A stretch of DNA of 64,000 nt from Portibacter lacus (GCF_021533215.1 NZ_JAJNKA010000001.1:124001-188000), one strand, 5' to 3'. Shown: positions 53,101-60,780, counted from the first letter of the stretch. Notes: generated by a model from the letters alone, not told the origin. Program-made: numbers and translations.

Positions 53101-53966
53101 GGAGGTGAACCTGTATTAAATTGATTCAATAGACTTTCAAGGCTATTAACAATTAATCGAAGGTCTTGTGTTTCAAGGCCATCTTTAAGTTGTTGAATTT
53201 TACTACTAACTGAACCAAATTTCTTTGCGGCTTTGCCGCCTATCTTGTCAGAGGCACCTTTAACAAAAGAATTGAATTTTGACTTTTTCTGATCCTGTTT
53301 TGAATTGAATTCTGTCAAATCCCAATCTTGCTTTTGGATAATCTTTAATTGAGAGAGAGAATTAGATGTTTTTAGATTGGTATGAGTTAGAGAGCGTGCT
53401 GAATATTTAGTTTTAGATTCACTTGCTTTCGCACCCATTACGTCCGCTTCTTTTTCTAAGCTGGAATCATCATTTACGCCGATTCCCTTTTTCTGAGTGG
53501 TAGGCTGAACTCTTCCCTGCTTCTGCTGAACTACGTGCCAAGCTTCGTGTGGAAGGTGCTTTTCTTGTCCTGAAGCAAGATGGATATCTGTTCCTTGTGC
53601 ATATGCGTGCGCCTTTAACTGTGCCGGTTTGTCTGAATTGTAATGAACATTAACATCATCGAGTGAATATCCTGATAAGGATTCTATCCCTGATTTTAGT
53701 TGAGTGGGAAGTCCTGTGTTATTAGGAGTGAAAGGTTCATCATTTCCTTCGGAACCGGAGCTGTCATCACTAGGAGGTCCGCTACCTTCAGCTGCAAATT
53801 GAAAGGGTTGAACTTGTTGTTCTACCGTATTTTCCTCTTTTTCTGAGTTTTCGGCTTTAAGTTGAAGTGCAGGAGGGTTTAGAGCAACGTTCGCTGCTTC
53901 GAAACTAACGCTATTGGCATTAGATTGTAAGGATGATAATACATCCCGGTCTGATGTTTTTTCCAT
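50121..53966 (-). CDS. Large protein with two DUF4157 (eCIS core) domains and a hydrophobic glycine-rich tail
   Basis: A 1281-residue protein without a signal peptide; the ATG at 53966 is preferred over TTG at 53990. Domain order: a disordered acidic N-terminus (1-80); DUF4157-1 (about 82-182, HEAWH at 140-144, LEKEADVMGAKA); an alpha-helical and serine-rich middle containing LEEWMHMFQ (EEWMH 483-487) and later NYNEIDILSQF; DUF4157-2 (about 625-725, HEAWH at 683-687); a charged helical region; and two long glycine/alanine/isoleucine stretches at about 1009-1062 and 1095-1155 that look membrane-inserting. The C-terminus is basic (KGRKGAVSLVSKKMKSW). It is probably a toxin or injection-system cargo; the target and any immunity gene are unknown. 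Confidence 0.85.
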   Translation of the reverse strand: MEKTSDRDVLSSLQSNANSVSFEAANVALNPPALQLKAENSEKEENTVEQQVQPFQFAAEGSGPPSDDSSGSEGNDEPFTPNNTGLPTQLKSGIESLSGYSLDDVNVHYNSDKPAQLKAHAYAQGTDIHLASGQEKHLPHEAWHVVQQKQGRVQPTTQKKGIGVNDDSSLEKEADVMGAKASESKTKYSARSLTHTNLKTSNSLSQLKIIQKQDWDLTEFNSKQDQKKSKFNSFVKGASDKIGGKAAKKFGSVSSKIQQLKDGLETQDLRLIVNSLESLLNQFNTGSPPYIYISQRLGEFSDDPEQALANMIEHHKVKASTAPPPSSAASSSSSTSSNPTSESKSTTTVDKGKDVKEEINTGESWEADKINEMRSYIISAKDAYQNGQYEEAHSLLSSQDYAANFGFNIIGISQSGRNYIWYNSLQELINKSMSKVMKAMAFENKIKLPFVIPMNMQEDDENRKSQFYEIPELAKLIIPVYLEEWMHMFQRRLREHHKLGSLSSRKSFWSENTATFQDLTKSDYKDAQSADIAMNYNEIDILSQFHDWGFPVFELGTIKEPGNNYYKGREQFWNWLSTDNKEDEGEMEGEHYHTTSTEDDSASEIIQEKSINAPGTPPFQLKEKNNTGLPTQLKSGIESLSGYSLDDVHVHYNSDKPAQLKAHAYAQGTDIHLASGQEKHLPHEAWHVVQQKQGRVKPTAQLKAYNINDDSGLEKEADVMGAKAMQMKTIKETTQSQKTFQNKNVSQLKTIQLKSESVSITGVTHLVKLDEGRTSLFEGEYSTVLKSGDLVTIDTSKKLKSRRGPNQEDDSLRDEDRDGEHIYKYFKAEKVNGKVLEDDDMYLRDETFLKSDSENNYNAAHDTLTEKLSDYKNLKVKVKEIINKISSNIFISNAEEDQGDLQAEVDKAGPAINDIKGKLDETDPKTSDEIDSSTSSIIDLLKNIAENLEKYAYSAKNTGDTGLGMNIINIAQETHALFVKEQSARSVPTGIEHSTGKDLAGDILGAEDVYQTTVGLAGGIVGAPGVLATGSVAASVTTGVSYFLGPVGILFGAIGVFLGIKAIYRGYKSEKALANLLPTLETEKIKTIARFAKEKKRKKKLGGAITAIAGGAAIAGGILGIVALSITTLGIGAAILGIGAALIGLGIVIGKIVQHFKKRAAWRHKMADAVKGAVGQGETGAFPQHLMDLGAAAIAAKDNDADEGAANKALEDACVEMAESRRELLSQEAVHFYFDGNPKEKYEALLVIEALNITKEKIERIEKRKGRKGAVSLVSKKMKSW
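51880..52091 (-). repeat. Intragenic 212-bp duplication, DUF4157-2 copy
   Basis: Matches 53509-53720 base for base except for one difference (a CATGAAC versus CATTAAC change near 52021). The copies are 1629 bases (543 codons) apart in the same frame, and flanking domain sequence diverges quickly on both sides. Confidence 0.9.
53509..53720 (-). repeat. Intragenic 212-bp duplication, DUF4157-1 copy
   Basis: Partner of 51880-52091, 211 of 212 bases identical. The single change alters one residue (VNVHYNS here, VHVHYNS in the other copy). Confidence 0.9.
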
Positions 53967-54125
53967 ATGATGGGGTTTTGGAAAAAACAAGGGCTATAGA
54001 AAGACTCTTTCTAGTGGTTATTTTGGGGTCTTTTGGTTAAGCACTTGTCAGGGTTATTTAATATAATCTAAATATATCACTATAAAATCATAAAATCAAA
54101 TGCTACGGATCATTGGTTGGATAAT

Positions 54126-54141
54126 TACGTAGCACTACGTA
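54126..54141. promoter_or_regulatory. Operator-like inverted repeat TACGTAG-CA-CTACGTA
   Basis: A perfect 7-bp inverted repeat with a two-base centre, about 160 bases upstream of the DUF4157 gene start and 158 bases upstream of folB. Its spacing suits a dimeric DNA-binding protein. The binding factor is unknown. Confidence 0.35.
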
Positions 54142-54273
54142 CAAAATATATCCTGATCGCTTTTATTATCTCAAGGTTATTGCAGCTAGTAGAGTCAAAT
54201 GTGTGGGCTTAATGATATCACCTTTTTTCAGATTGCAAATTTTATCTACTAGGAAAAACTTTAAATAAAATCC

Positions 54274-54281
54274 TAAATTTG
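54274..54281 (+). promoter_or_regulatory. Candidate -7 element of folB
   Basis: TAAATTTG, an exact TAnnTTTG match, 17 bases before the folB ATG. No TTG at the usual upstream distance was found. Confidence 0.45.
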
Positions 54282-54298
54282 ATTTCTAATTAATAATT

Positions 54299-54646
54299 AT
54301 GACACGAATCGGACTTGAAGAAATGGAATTTTATGCTTTTCACGGATACTATGAAGGGGAAAGGAAGATGGGTAATAAATACTTACTAGATGTATTTGTG
54401 GAATTGAAAAGTGAATTGACGAATTCAGAAGATATAGATGACACAGTTAATTACGAAGACATTTATGCGATTTGTAAGGAAGAAATGGATGAACCTCGGC
54501 AATTGCTCGAAACAGTGGCGTATGCTATAGTAGATCGATTAAAGTCAACTAAGAAGATCATTGCAAAAGTAGACTTGAAATTAAAAAAAGTAGGTGTTCA
54601 GCTGGGCGGAAAAGTGAAGCAATCAGTCATAGAATATTCAGGTTAA
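54299..54646 (+). CDS. folB: Dihydroneopterin aldolase
   Basis: Folate pathway enzyme that cleaves dihydroneopterin to 6-hydroxymethyl-dihydropterin and glycolaldehyde. The 115-residue protein begins with the family signature IGLEEMEFYAFHGYYEGERKMG, followed by the LLDVFVELKSE strand, DTVNYEDIYAICKEEM, LLETVAYAIVDRL and the C-terminal KLKKVGVQLGGKVKQSVIEY. Length and motifs are normal. Other folate genes are not nearby. Confidence 0.94.
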   Translation: MTRIGLEEMEFYAFHGYYEGERKMGNKYLLDVFVELKSELTNSEDIDDTVNYEDIYAICKEEMDEPRQLLETVAYAIVDRLKSTKKIIAKVDLKLKKVGVQLGGKVKQSVIEYSG

Positions 54647-54712
54647 ATAAAACTTTAAGATTTAGATAACGAATAAATTCCGATTTTTGGGGTTATACAA
54701 TAAAATAATAGA

Positions 54713-55432
54713 ATGAAAAAAATAATACTATTTACGGTAATGCTGTTTACCATGTCTTCGTGTGATCAAGCTACTATGCAGAAAATATTAGATGCTGCTG
54801 GTTCTGTAACAAGCGAATTATCAACAGAAGAAATAGCAAAAGGACTAAAGGAAGCATTAGGCCAAGGTGTAGAAAAAGGTGTGACTTATTTGTCTAAAAC
54901 GGACGGTTTTTATAAGACTTCTTATAAGATTTTACTTCCAGAAGAAGCGCAAAACGTCGTATCTAAGTTACAGATGATTCCGGGATTCAGTAATGTAGAA
55001 GAGATTATTTTAGAGAAAATAAATAGATCGGCAGAAGAAGCGGTGAAAAAGGCGAGTCCAATTTTTGTGAATGCCATTACCTCTATGACAATTAATGATG
55101 CAATGGGTATATTGCTAGGTGAGAAAAATGCCGCAACATCTTACTTGAATCAGAAAACTTATAATCCATTAGTAGGTGAATTCGAGCCGGTGATTATAAC
55201 CGCATTAAATAAATATAATGCTCTAGATTATTGGGAGGATGCTGTAAATGCTTATAACAAAATTCCATTTGTACAGAAAATGAATCCGAGACTCGAGCAA
55301 TACATCACGGAGAAAGCACTCTCTGGTCTGTTTGACAGAGTAGAGAAAGAAGAGTTGAATATCAGAGAAAATATCAATGCTAGAAGTACAGACTTGTTAA
55401 GGAGAGTTTTCGCTAAACAAGACGGAGTATAA
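54713..55432 (+). CDS. DUF4197 family lipoprotein
   Basis: A 239-residue predicted lipoprotein: signal MKKIILFTVMLFTMSSC with the lipidated cysteine at residue 17. The mature, largely helical part carries the DUF4197 pattern IAKGLKEALGQGVEKGVTYLSKTDGFY, KILLPEEAQNVVSKLQMIPGF and the C-terminal GLFDRVEKEELNIRENINAR. Function is unknown. It follows folB by 66 bases. A long imperfect hairpin lies just downstream. Confidence 0.9.
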   Translation: MKKIILFTVMLFTMSSCDQATMQKILDAAGSVTSELSTEEIAKGLKEALGQGVEKGVTYLSKTDGFYKTSYKILLPEEAQNVVSKLQMIPGFSNVEEIILEKINRSAEEAVKKASPIFVNAITSMTINDAMGILLGEKNAATSYLNQKTYNPLVGEFEPVIITALNKYNALDYWEDAVNAYNKIPFVQKMNPRLEQYITEKALSGLFDRVEKEELNIRENINARSTDLLRRVFAKQDGV

Positions 55433-55453
55433 GTTGAAAGCGTTTTATATTTC

Positions 55454-55488
55454 GGAATGTGCTCGTATTTCGAAATATAGCATATTCC
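55454..55488. terminator. Long hairpin downstream of the DUF4197 gene
   Basis: GGAATGTGCT (55454-55463) pairs with AGCATATTCC (55479-55488) with one G-U pair, and the interior TATTTCGAAATA is itself self-complementary. No clean T-tract follows, so it may be a weak terminator or a transcript-end stabiliser rather than an intrinsic terminator. Confidence 0.4.
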
Positions 55489-55646
55489 TATTTCTGTATG
55501 CTTGAATTATATTTCTTGATTTGACATAAATTCAAATCAATTAGGATAGATATGTTAAAAATAAAATAAATATAAAAAAGTAATATATAATATTTTTATA
55601 TTTATTACCTTCGTTCGCATTAGTTTTTAAACGAAAACCTACGGAC

Positions 55647-56564
55647 ATCAAAGGTAACTATTACGCTCACGGGAAAGTACTGCTAACTGGGGAATATGCA
55701 GTATTAGACGGCGCTAAGGCGATAGCTTTACCGACGAAGAAAGGTCAATCTTTAACATTCAAGCAGAATAAAGGATCCGATATTGTATGGAAAGCGTATG
55801 ATCATTTGGGTGAAGAGTGGTTTTCAGCAAAAATTTCTTTGTTTGATTTCGCCGCAATCAAAACAACAGATGAAGAAACAGCTCAACGGTTAAAAAAACT
55901 TCTTAAGAATGCCGTTCGTTTAAATTCAGAATTTCTCTCCAAGTGGAACGGATTTAAAGTAGAAACAAGACTTGAGTTTCCTAATAATTGGGGTTTAGGT
56001 TCCAGTTCTACACTTACCTATTTAGTCGCTCAGTGGGCGGATGTTCATCCTTTATTGTTGCACTTTAAAAATAGTAATGGTTCTGGTTATGATGTCGCTT
56101 GTGCAGGTGCAGATGGTCCTATTTATTATAAATTAGAAGACGGAACCATTAACTGGGAAGAAATAGACTATAACCCTAGTTTCAAGAAACACCTTCATTT
56201 CGTGCACTTAGGCAAAAAGCAATCTTCCGAAGATGGAATTAAGTACTATTCTAAAACGGTAAAGAAAAAGGCAGAGTTTGTCAAAGAATCTAATCAGATG
56301 GCCACAGAAATGGAAAGGTGTACATCTCTTAAAGGTTTCATTAAGTTGATTGCCGAAAATGAATTAATGGTTTCTAAAGCACTTAAGCTGGAAACTTGCA
56401 AGTCTACTCATTTTTCTGATTTTAATGGCGAAATTAAATCACTAGGCGCTTGGGGTGGAGATTTTGTTTTAGCAGCTTCTGAAATGGATAGCGAAGATGT
56501 CAAAGCTTATTTTGCTAAAAAGGGTTTTGATCAATGTTTAAGCTACGATGAATTTGTATTGTAA
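55647..56564 (+). CDS. GYDIA-type GHMP kinase with non-standard start codon
   Basis: A small-molecule kinase of the GHMP superfamily (galactose, homoserine, mevalonate, phosphomevalonate kinases). The Bacteroidota group is named for a GYDIA motif, here GSGYDVACAGADG. The first family motif, HGKVLLTGEYAVLDGAKA, is encoded from about 55668, and the ATP loop is NNWGLGSSSTLTYLVAQW. This shows the coding region extends well upstream of TTG 55806, the first conventional start. Between the in-frame stop at 55581 and the first motif there is no ATG, GTG or TTG. By comparison with relatives the start falls near ATC at 55647, giving 305 residues. The substrate is unknown; a mevalonate-type role is possible. 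Confidence 0.75.
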   Translation: MKGNYYAHGKVLLTGEYAVLDGAKAIALPTKKGQSLTFKQNKGSDIVWKAYDHLGEEWFSAKISLFDFAAIKTTDEETAQRLKKLLKNAVRLNSEFLSKWNGFKVETRLEFPNNWGLGSSSTLTYLVAQWADVHPLLLHFKNSNGSGYDVACAGADGPIYYKLEDGTINWEEIDYNPSFKKHLHFVHLGKKQSSEDGIKYYSKTVKKKAEFVKESNQMATEMERCTSLKGFIKLIAENELMVSKALKLETCKSTHFSDFNGEIKSLGAWGGDFVLAASEMDSEDVKAYFAKKGFDQCLSYDEFVL

Positions 56565-56690
56565 TATCTTCTAAAAAGAATTACCGATTATATTTTCTTG
56601 AACTTCTTATTAGGTTAAGATTAACGTAGCACTTTGTGTTTACGCAATTGTATTAATCAATGATAGGTTAGCGTAAAATTCAAAGTAGAA

Positions 56691-56732
56691 TTACACCTTG
56701 GCATTCCTCAAAAGAAGAAAACCAAGATGTAA
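56691..56732 (-). terminator. Possible imperfect hairpin terminator of sucA
   Basis: TTACACCTTGG and CCAAGATGTAA form an 11-bp stem with one mismatch and a 20-base loop, 13 bases beyond the sucA stop on the minus strand. No strong T-tract follows. Confidence 0.3.
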
Positions 56733-56744
56733 TCCAATATGTAT

Positions 56745-59474
56745 TTAACCTAATGCTTTAGCTAAAATATCTGCCTGTTCTTTGTCGTGAACTTTCTTGA
56801 ATCCAGTTGCTGGCGATGCACTAGCTTTTCTAGAGACTAATTGAATATTTGTATCTCTCAGTTCATTGAGGATGAAATACCAAGCTCCCATATTTTTAGG
56901 CTCTTCCTGTACCCACAGGAATTCTGCTTTTTTGTATTTATCAAATAATTCATTGACTTTATCTGTAGGAAATGGATATAATTGCTCTAGTCTTACTAGT
57001 ACTACATCATTTCGTTTATCTGCTAATTTCTTTTCTAGTAGATCATAATAGATTTTTCCTGAGCACAATAAAACCCTTTTGGTTTTAGCAACCGTTTCAT
57101 GATCAACTAATACTTCTTCGAATCGATTATTTGTACTAAATTCATCTTTATCAGAAACACATAATGGGTGTCTTAAAAGTGACTTAGGTGACATAATGAT
57201 AAGTGGCTTTCTAAACGGTCTTTCCAGTTGTCTTCTCAGTGAGTGGAAGAAGTTAGCTGGTGTAGTTATATTAGCAACAGTAAGATTGTTTTCAGCACAT
57301 GCAGAAAGATAACGTTCAAGTCTTGCACTTGAATGTTCAGGGCCTTGTCCTTCATATCCATGAGGAAGTAACATCACGATTCCACTCATTCGTTGCCATT
57401 TACTTTCACCGGCACTAATAAATTGATCAAATATCGTCTGAGCACCATTAGCAAAATCTCCAAACTGTGCTTCCCAAAGAACCAAAGCTTCTGGAGTAGC
57501 GAGTGAATACCCATATTCAAATCCCAGCACTCCAAATTCTGAAAGCAGAGAATTGTAGATCATGAATCTTCCTTGATCTTCAGAAATATTGCTAAGTCTG
57601 TTGTAATCCTTGAAAGTTTTCGCATCATTAAATATAGCATGTCTATGAGAGAAAGTTCCTCTCTTAACATCCTGCCCACTCATTCTGACATTCTTTCCTT
57701 CTAATAGGATCGATCCATAGGCTAATAATTCAGCTAATGCCCAATCTAAATTGTTCTGATCTAGTAATTTTTTCTTTCCTTTCTGAAGTCTGTTAATTTT
57801 ACTTAAAAGGTTGAAATCATCAGGAACGGTCATAAGATGGTTTAATATCTTATCTATATTTTTCTTAGTGATTCCAGTTTTAGGAGAAATCTTATAATCT
57901 GAGGCGTCTGTCTTTTTCTTAAGCGATCGCCATGCTTGTTCTGGCTCTTGGTATTTATACGGTAAGTCCTTTTCCTTGATAAGGTCTAATCTATCTTGAA
58001 GTGTTGCCCAGAACTCAGCCTCAAGCTTTTCGGCCATGTCTTTGTCGACAGCGTTGTGCGCTGTCAATTTATCAACATAAACTTCTCGAGGGTTTTTATG
58101 ATCGTTTATAAATTCATACATCTGCGGTTGCGTAAATTTCGGATCATCTCCTTCATTATGTCCATGTTTTCTATAACAAACCATGTCGATAAAGACATCG
58201 TTGTTGAATAACTGTCGATATTCAGTTGCTAATTCTGATGCATAAACAACAGCGTCAGGATTATCTCCATTTACATGAAAAACTGGAGCTTGAACGATAC
58301 TCGCTACTGCTGTACTGTAAGTAGAAGATCTAGCATCATCAAAATCAGTTGTAAAGCCAATTTGATTATTAATTACAAAATGAATTGTTCCACCCGTGTA
58401 ATAACCAGCTAACTGACTCATTTGCACTGTTTCGAAAGCTATTCCTTGACCTGCCACAGCAGCGTCACCATGTATTAGGATCGGTAGAATCTGATCATAA
58501 TCACTTCCGTATAAAATGTCTGCTTTCGCTCTAGCAAAACCTTCGACCACTGTATTCACAGCTTCCAAGTGAGAAGGATTTGGTGTAAGCTTTAGGTGGA
58601 CCGTTTTTCCAGAAGGTGTTTCCACCATCGAAGAATACCCTAAGTGGTACTTAACATCACCATCCCCGAAACTTAAATCCGGAACAGCTGTACCTTCGAA
58701 TTCACTGAAGATCGTTTCGTAAGTTTTATTCATAATATTCGCAAGAACATTTAATCTTCCTCTGTGAGCCATTCCGATAATCACCTCTTGTACCTTATCA
58801 GCTGCACCGGTATTAATGATGGCGTCTAATGCTGCTATCGTAGTCTCTCCTCCTTCTAGTGAAAATCTTTTCTGACCAACATATTTTGTATGTAAGAATT
58901 TCTCAAATATACTTGCCCCGTTTAGCTTTTCAAGAATACGTTTTTTCTTATCTAAAGATAAACCATAATCGTTTTCAAGGTTCCTGCCTTCGATTTTATC
59001 CCGAAGCCACATTCTTTTCTCTTTATTTTCGATATGAGCATACTCGATTCCAAGATCGCTGGTGTAAACCTTTCTAAGTTGATCTATGATTTCTTGCAAA
59101 GTGGCATTTTTCATTCCAATCTCACCACCAGCTTCGAAGACCTTATTAAGATCAGACTCCTCTAAGTTATAATCACTAAGGTCTAGATGAGGTCTTCTAT
59201 CTCTTCGACTTCTAATCGGATTAGTAGTTGATAATAAATGTCCTCTACTTCTGAATCCGTGGATAATGGAAAGAACTCCAAACTCTTTAGTGGTATTGCT
59301 ACTCCCAAGAGCAGTTTCTATTGCACCATTCCCATTCGCACTCGCCCCAAAATCAAAACCTTCAAAGAAAGTACGCCAAGCTTGATCCACTGTTGCCGGA
59401 TCAGATTGGTACTTTGAATACATATCTTCAATATAAGTTGGATGGGCATTAAAAACATAAGAATAATCTGACAT
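56745..59474 (-). CDS. sucA: 2-oxoglutarate dehydrogenase E1 component
   Basis: Thiamine-diphosphate enzyme of the TCA cycle that decarboxylates 2-oxoglutarate and passes the succinyl group to E2. The 909-residue chain has the N-terminal YSYVFNAHPTYIEDMYSKY segment that docks E2, GMAHRGRLNVLANIM, HLKLTPNPSHLEAVN, the ThDP/Mg motif HGDAAVAGQG with NNQIGFTTDFDDARSS, CYRKHGHNEGDDPKFTQP, and the C-terminal half with GQGPEHSSARLERYL. The E2 gene sucB is not adjacent within the window; downstream on the minus strand there is only a GHMP kinase gene in the opposite direction. Confidence 0.96.
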   Translation of the reverse strand: MSDYSYVFNAHPTYIEDMYSKYQSDPATVDQAWRTFFEGFDFGASANGNGAIETALGSSNTTKEFGVLSIIHGFRSRGHLLSTTNPIRSRRDRRPHLDLSDYNLEESDLNKVFEAGGEIGMKNATLQEIIDQLRKVYTSDLGIEYAHIENKEKRMWLRDKIEGRNLENDYGLSLDKKKRILEKLNGASIFEKFLHTKYVGQKRFSLEGGETTIAALDAIINTGAADKVQEVIIGMAHRGRLNVLANIMNKTYETIFSEFEGTAVPDLSFGDGDVKYHLGYSSMVETPSGKTVHLKLTPNPSHLEAVNTVVEGFARAKADILYGSDYDQILPILIHGDAAVAGQGIAFETVQMSQLAGYYTGGTIHFVINNQIGFTTDFDDARSSTYSTAVASIVQAPVFHVNGDNPDAVVYASELATEYRQLFNNDVFIDMVCYRKHGHNEGDDPKFTQPQMYEFINDHKNPREVYVDKLTAHNAVDKDMAEKLEAEFWATLQDRLDLIKEKDLPYKYQEPEQAWRSLKKKTDASDYKISPKTGITKKNIDKILNHLMTVPDDFNLLSKINRLQKGKKKLLDQNNLDWALAELLAYGSILLEGKNVRMSGQDVKRGTFSHRHAIFNDAKTFKDYNRLSNISEDQGRFMIYNSLLSEFGVLGFEYGYSLATPEALVLWEAQFGDFANGAQTIFDQFISAGESKWQRMSGIVMLLPHGYEGQGPEHSSARLERYLSACAENNLTVANITTPANFFHSLRRQLERPFRKPLIIMSPKSLLRHPLCVSDKDEFSTNNRFEEVLVDHETVAKTKRVLLCSGKIYYDLLEKKLADKRNDVVLVRLEQLYPFPTDKVNELFDKYKKAEFLWVQEEPKNMGAWYFILNELRDTNIQLVSRKASASPATGFKKVHDKEQADILAKALG

Positions 59475-59597
59475 AATTTATTAGATTGTTTATCAATTCT
59501 AAAATAACGTACGTATTTACTATTTAGTTGAATTTTTCAAAATATCTGCCAAGATAATGCCATTCCATAGATTTAGTAGAAATATTTGCAGTTATTA

Positions 59598-59627
59598 TTG
59601 TTTAATTAGATATTTATTGTAAATTTG
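59598..59627 (+). promoter_or_regulatory. Bacteroidota-type promoter of rpsT
   Basis: TTG at 59598-59600, a 19-base spacer and TAAATTTG at 59620-59627, followed by GCAC. The rpsT ATG is 28 bases downstream. The same TAAATTTGC core occurs upstream of prs. Confidence 0.65.
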
Positions 59628-59655
59628 CACTCCAATTTAAAAAAATAAGATACTT

Positions 59656-59907
59656 ATGGCTCATCATGCGTCAGCTAAGAAAAGAATAAGACAAGATTCA
59701 GTAAAAAGAATCAGTAATAGATATTATAAAAAATCTACTAGAACCGCAATTAGAAAATTACGGGAAATGGAGGTTAAGGATGAAGCAGCTAAATACCTTC
59801 CAAAAGTAATTAGTATGATTGATAAATTAGCTAAGTCAGGAAACTGGCATAGTAATAAGGCTTCAAACCTTAAAGGAAAATTGACTAAAATGGTTAACGC
59901 GCTTTAA
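59656..59907 (+). CDS. rpsT: 30S ribosomal protein S20
   Basis: Small-subunit protein binding the 5' domain of 16S rRNA. The 83-residue, strongly basic helical protein starts AHHASAKKRIRQDSVKRIS, contains NRYYKKSTRTAIRKL, and ends in the conserved KSGNWHSNKASNLKGKLTKM. It is transcribed alone from a good promoter and ended by a good terminator. In Bacteroidota, rpsT is commonly a single-gene unit. Confidence 0.96.
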   Translation: MAHHASAKKRIRQDSVKRISNRYYKKSTRTAIRKLREMEVKDEAAKYLPKVISMIDKLAKSGNWHSNKASNLKGKLTKMVNAL

Positions 59908-59931
59908 TTAGCAAGTTTACTTTAAAGATAC

Positions 59932-59962
59932 AAAGGCTGCTACGAATTTCGTAGTGGCCTTT
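59932..59962 (+). terminator. Rho-independent terminator of rpsT
   Basis: Nested stem AAAGGC-TG-CTACGA / TCGTAG-TG-GCCTTT with a small loop, followed by a T-tract (TTTTTTTGTTG). It begins 25 bases after the rpsT stop. Confidence 0.88.
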
Positions 59963-60198
59963 TTTTGTTGAGCTTATAAATTAAAAAAGTGCATCGAATT
60001 GAATTCTATGCACTTCTCCGTTATAGGATAATTAAGCGTATGGATTAGCTTCTCTTAAGGTTATTTCTTCTTTTTTGGGTATTTAATAAAATAAATTCTT
60101 TAAGAGAATTATCATTAAAACGTCATATTTTCGCAATAAGTGCCATAATGCTTATGTTCATGACGACATTTAATCATTAAGGGATAAGATAAAGAACA

Positions 60199-60780
60199 AT
60201 GAGGTATTCGTTAAATATGTCTGATGGCAATGTGGAGTATCAATCTGATTTTTTAAATGATGAGGAGGCTAATTACTTACTCGATTTTCTTTATACTCAT
60301 ATCAAATGGAGGTCAGATAAAATTAAATTTTTCGGGAAAGAATATAATATTCCAAGAATGCAGGCTTGGTATGGCGACGAAAATGCTTTTTATTCATATT
60401 CTAACATTGACCTAAAACCCTTACCATGGACTGCAGAATTGCTCAAACTACGAGATAGGATTTCTAAAGTATCAGGGGAAGATTTTAATTCAGTGCTGCT
60501 AAACTTATACCGTGATGGCCAAGATAGCAATGGCTGGCACAGCGACGATGAGAAAGAATTGGGTCCTAAGCCAATTATTGCTTCACTTAGCTTAGGTCAG
60601 GAAAGAGTATTTCATTTGAAACATAAATCGAAACCACTCAAGGAAAGTATAAAATTAGGGCATGGAAGTTTATTGATTATGAAAGATGAGACTCAAAAAT
60701 ATTGGAAACATCAGATTCCTAAATCTTCGAAGACCATGAAACCCCGAATTAATTTGACTTTTAGGCGAATTTTTACTTGA
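60199..60780 (+). CDS. AlkB-like 2-oxoglutarate/Fe(II) dioxygenase
   Basis: A 193-residue oxygenase resembling DNA-alkylation repair enzymes of the ALKBH2/AlkB type, which oxidatively demethylate 1-methyladenine and 3-methylcytosine. Iron ligands are visible in NGWHSDDEKEL (HxD) and in YWKHQIPKS (distal histidine). The 2-oxoglutarate-binding arginines appear in RINLTFRRI. NLYRDGQDSNGWH precedes the metal site as in ALKBH2/3, and the N-terminal part has the PRMQAWYGD substrate-lid pattern. It starts at an ATG. No adaptive-response regulator (Ada) lies nearby. Confidence 0.92.
   Translation: MRYSLNMSDGNVEYQSDFLNDEEANYLLDFLYTHIKWRSDKIKFFGKEYNIPRMQAWYGDENAFYSYSNIDLKPLPWTAELLKLRDRISKVSGEDFNSVLLNLYRDGQDSNGWHSDDEKELGPKPIIASLSLGQERVFHLKHKSKPLKESIKLGHGSLLIMKDETQKYWKHQIPKSSKTMKPRINLTFRRIFT

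Larger units (their letters stand above)
53967..54298. other. Divergent regulatory region of the large DUF4157 gene and folB
   Basis: A 332-base gap with no gene. It contains a 7-bp perfect inverted repeat at 54126-54141 (TACGTAG, CA, CTACGTA) and a TAAATTTG promoter box at 54274-54281 serving folB. No promoter for the minus-strand gene was confidently identified. Confidence 0.5.

Noticed and set aside
55806-56564. GHMP kinase starting at TTG 55806
   Set aside because: This would remove the first conserved kinase motif, which is plainly encoded in frame just upstream.
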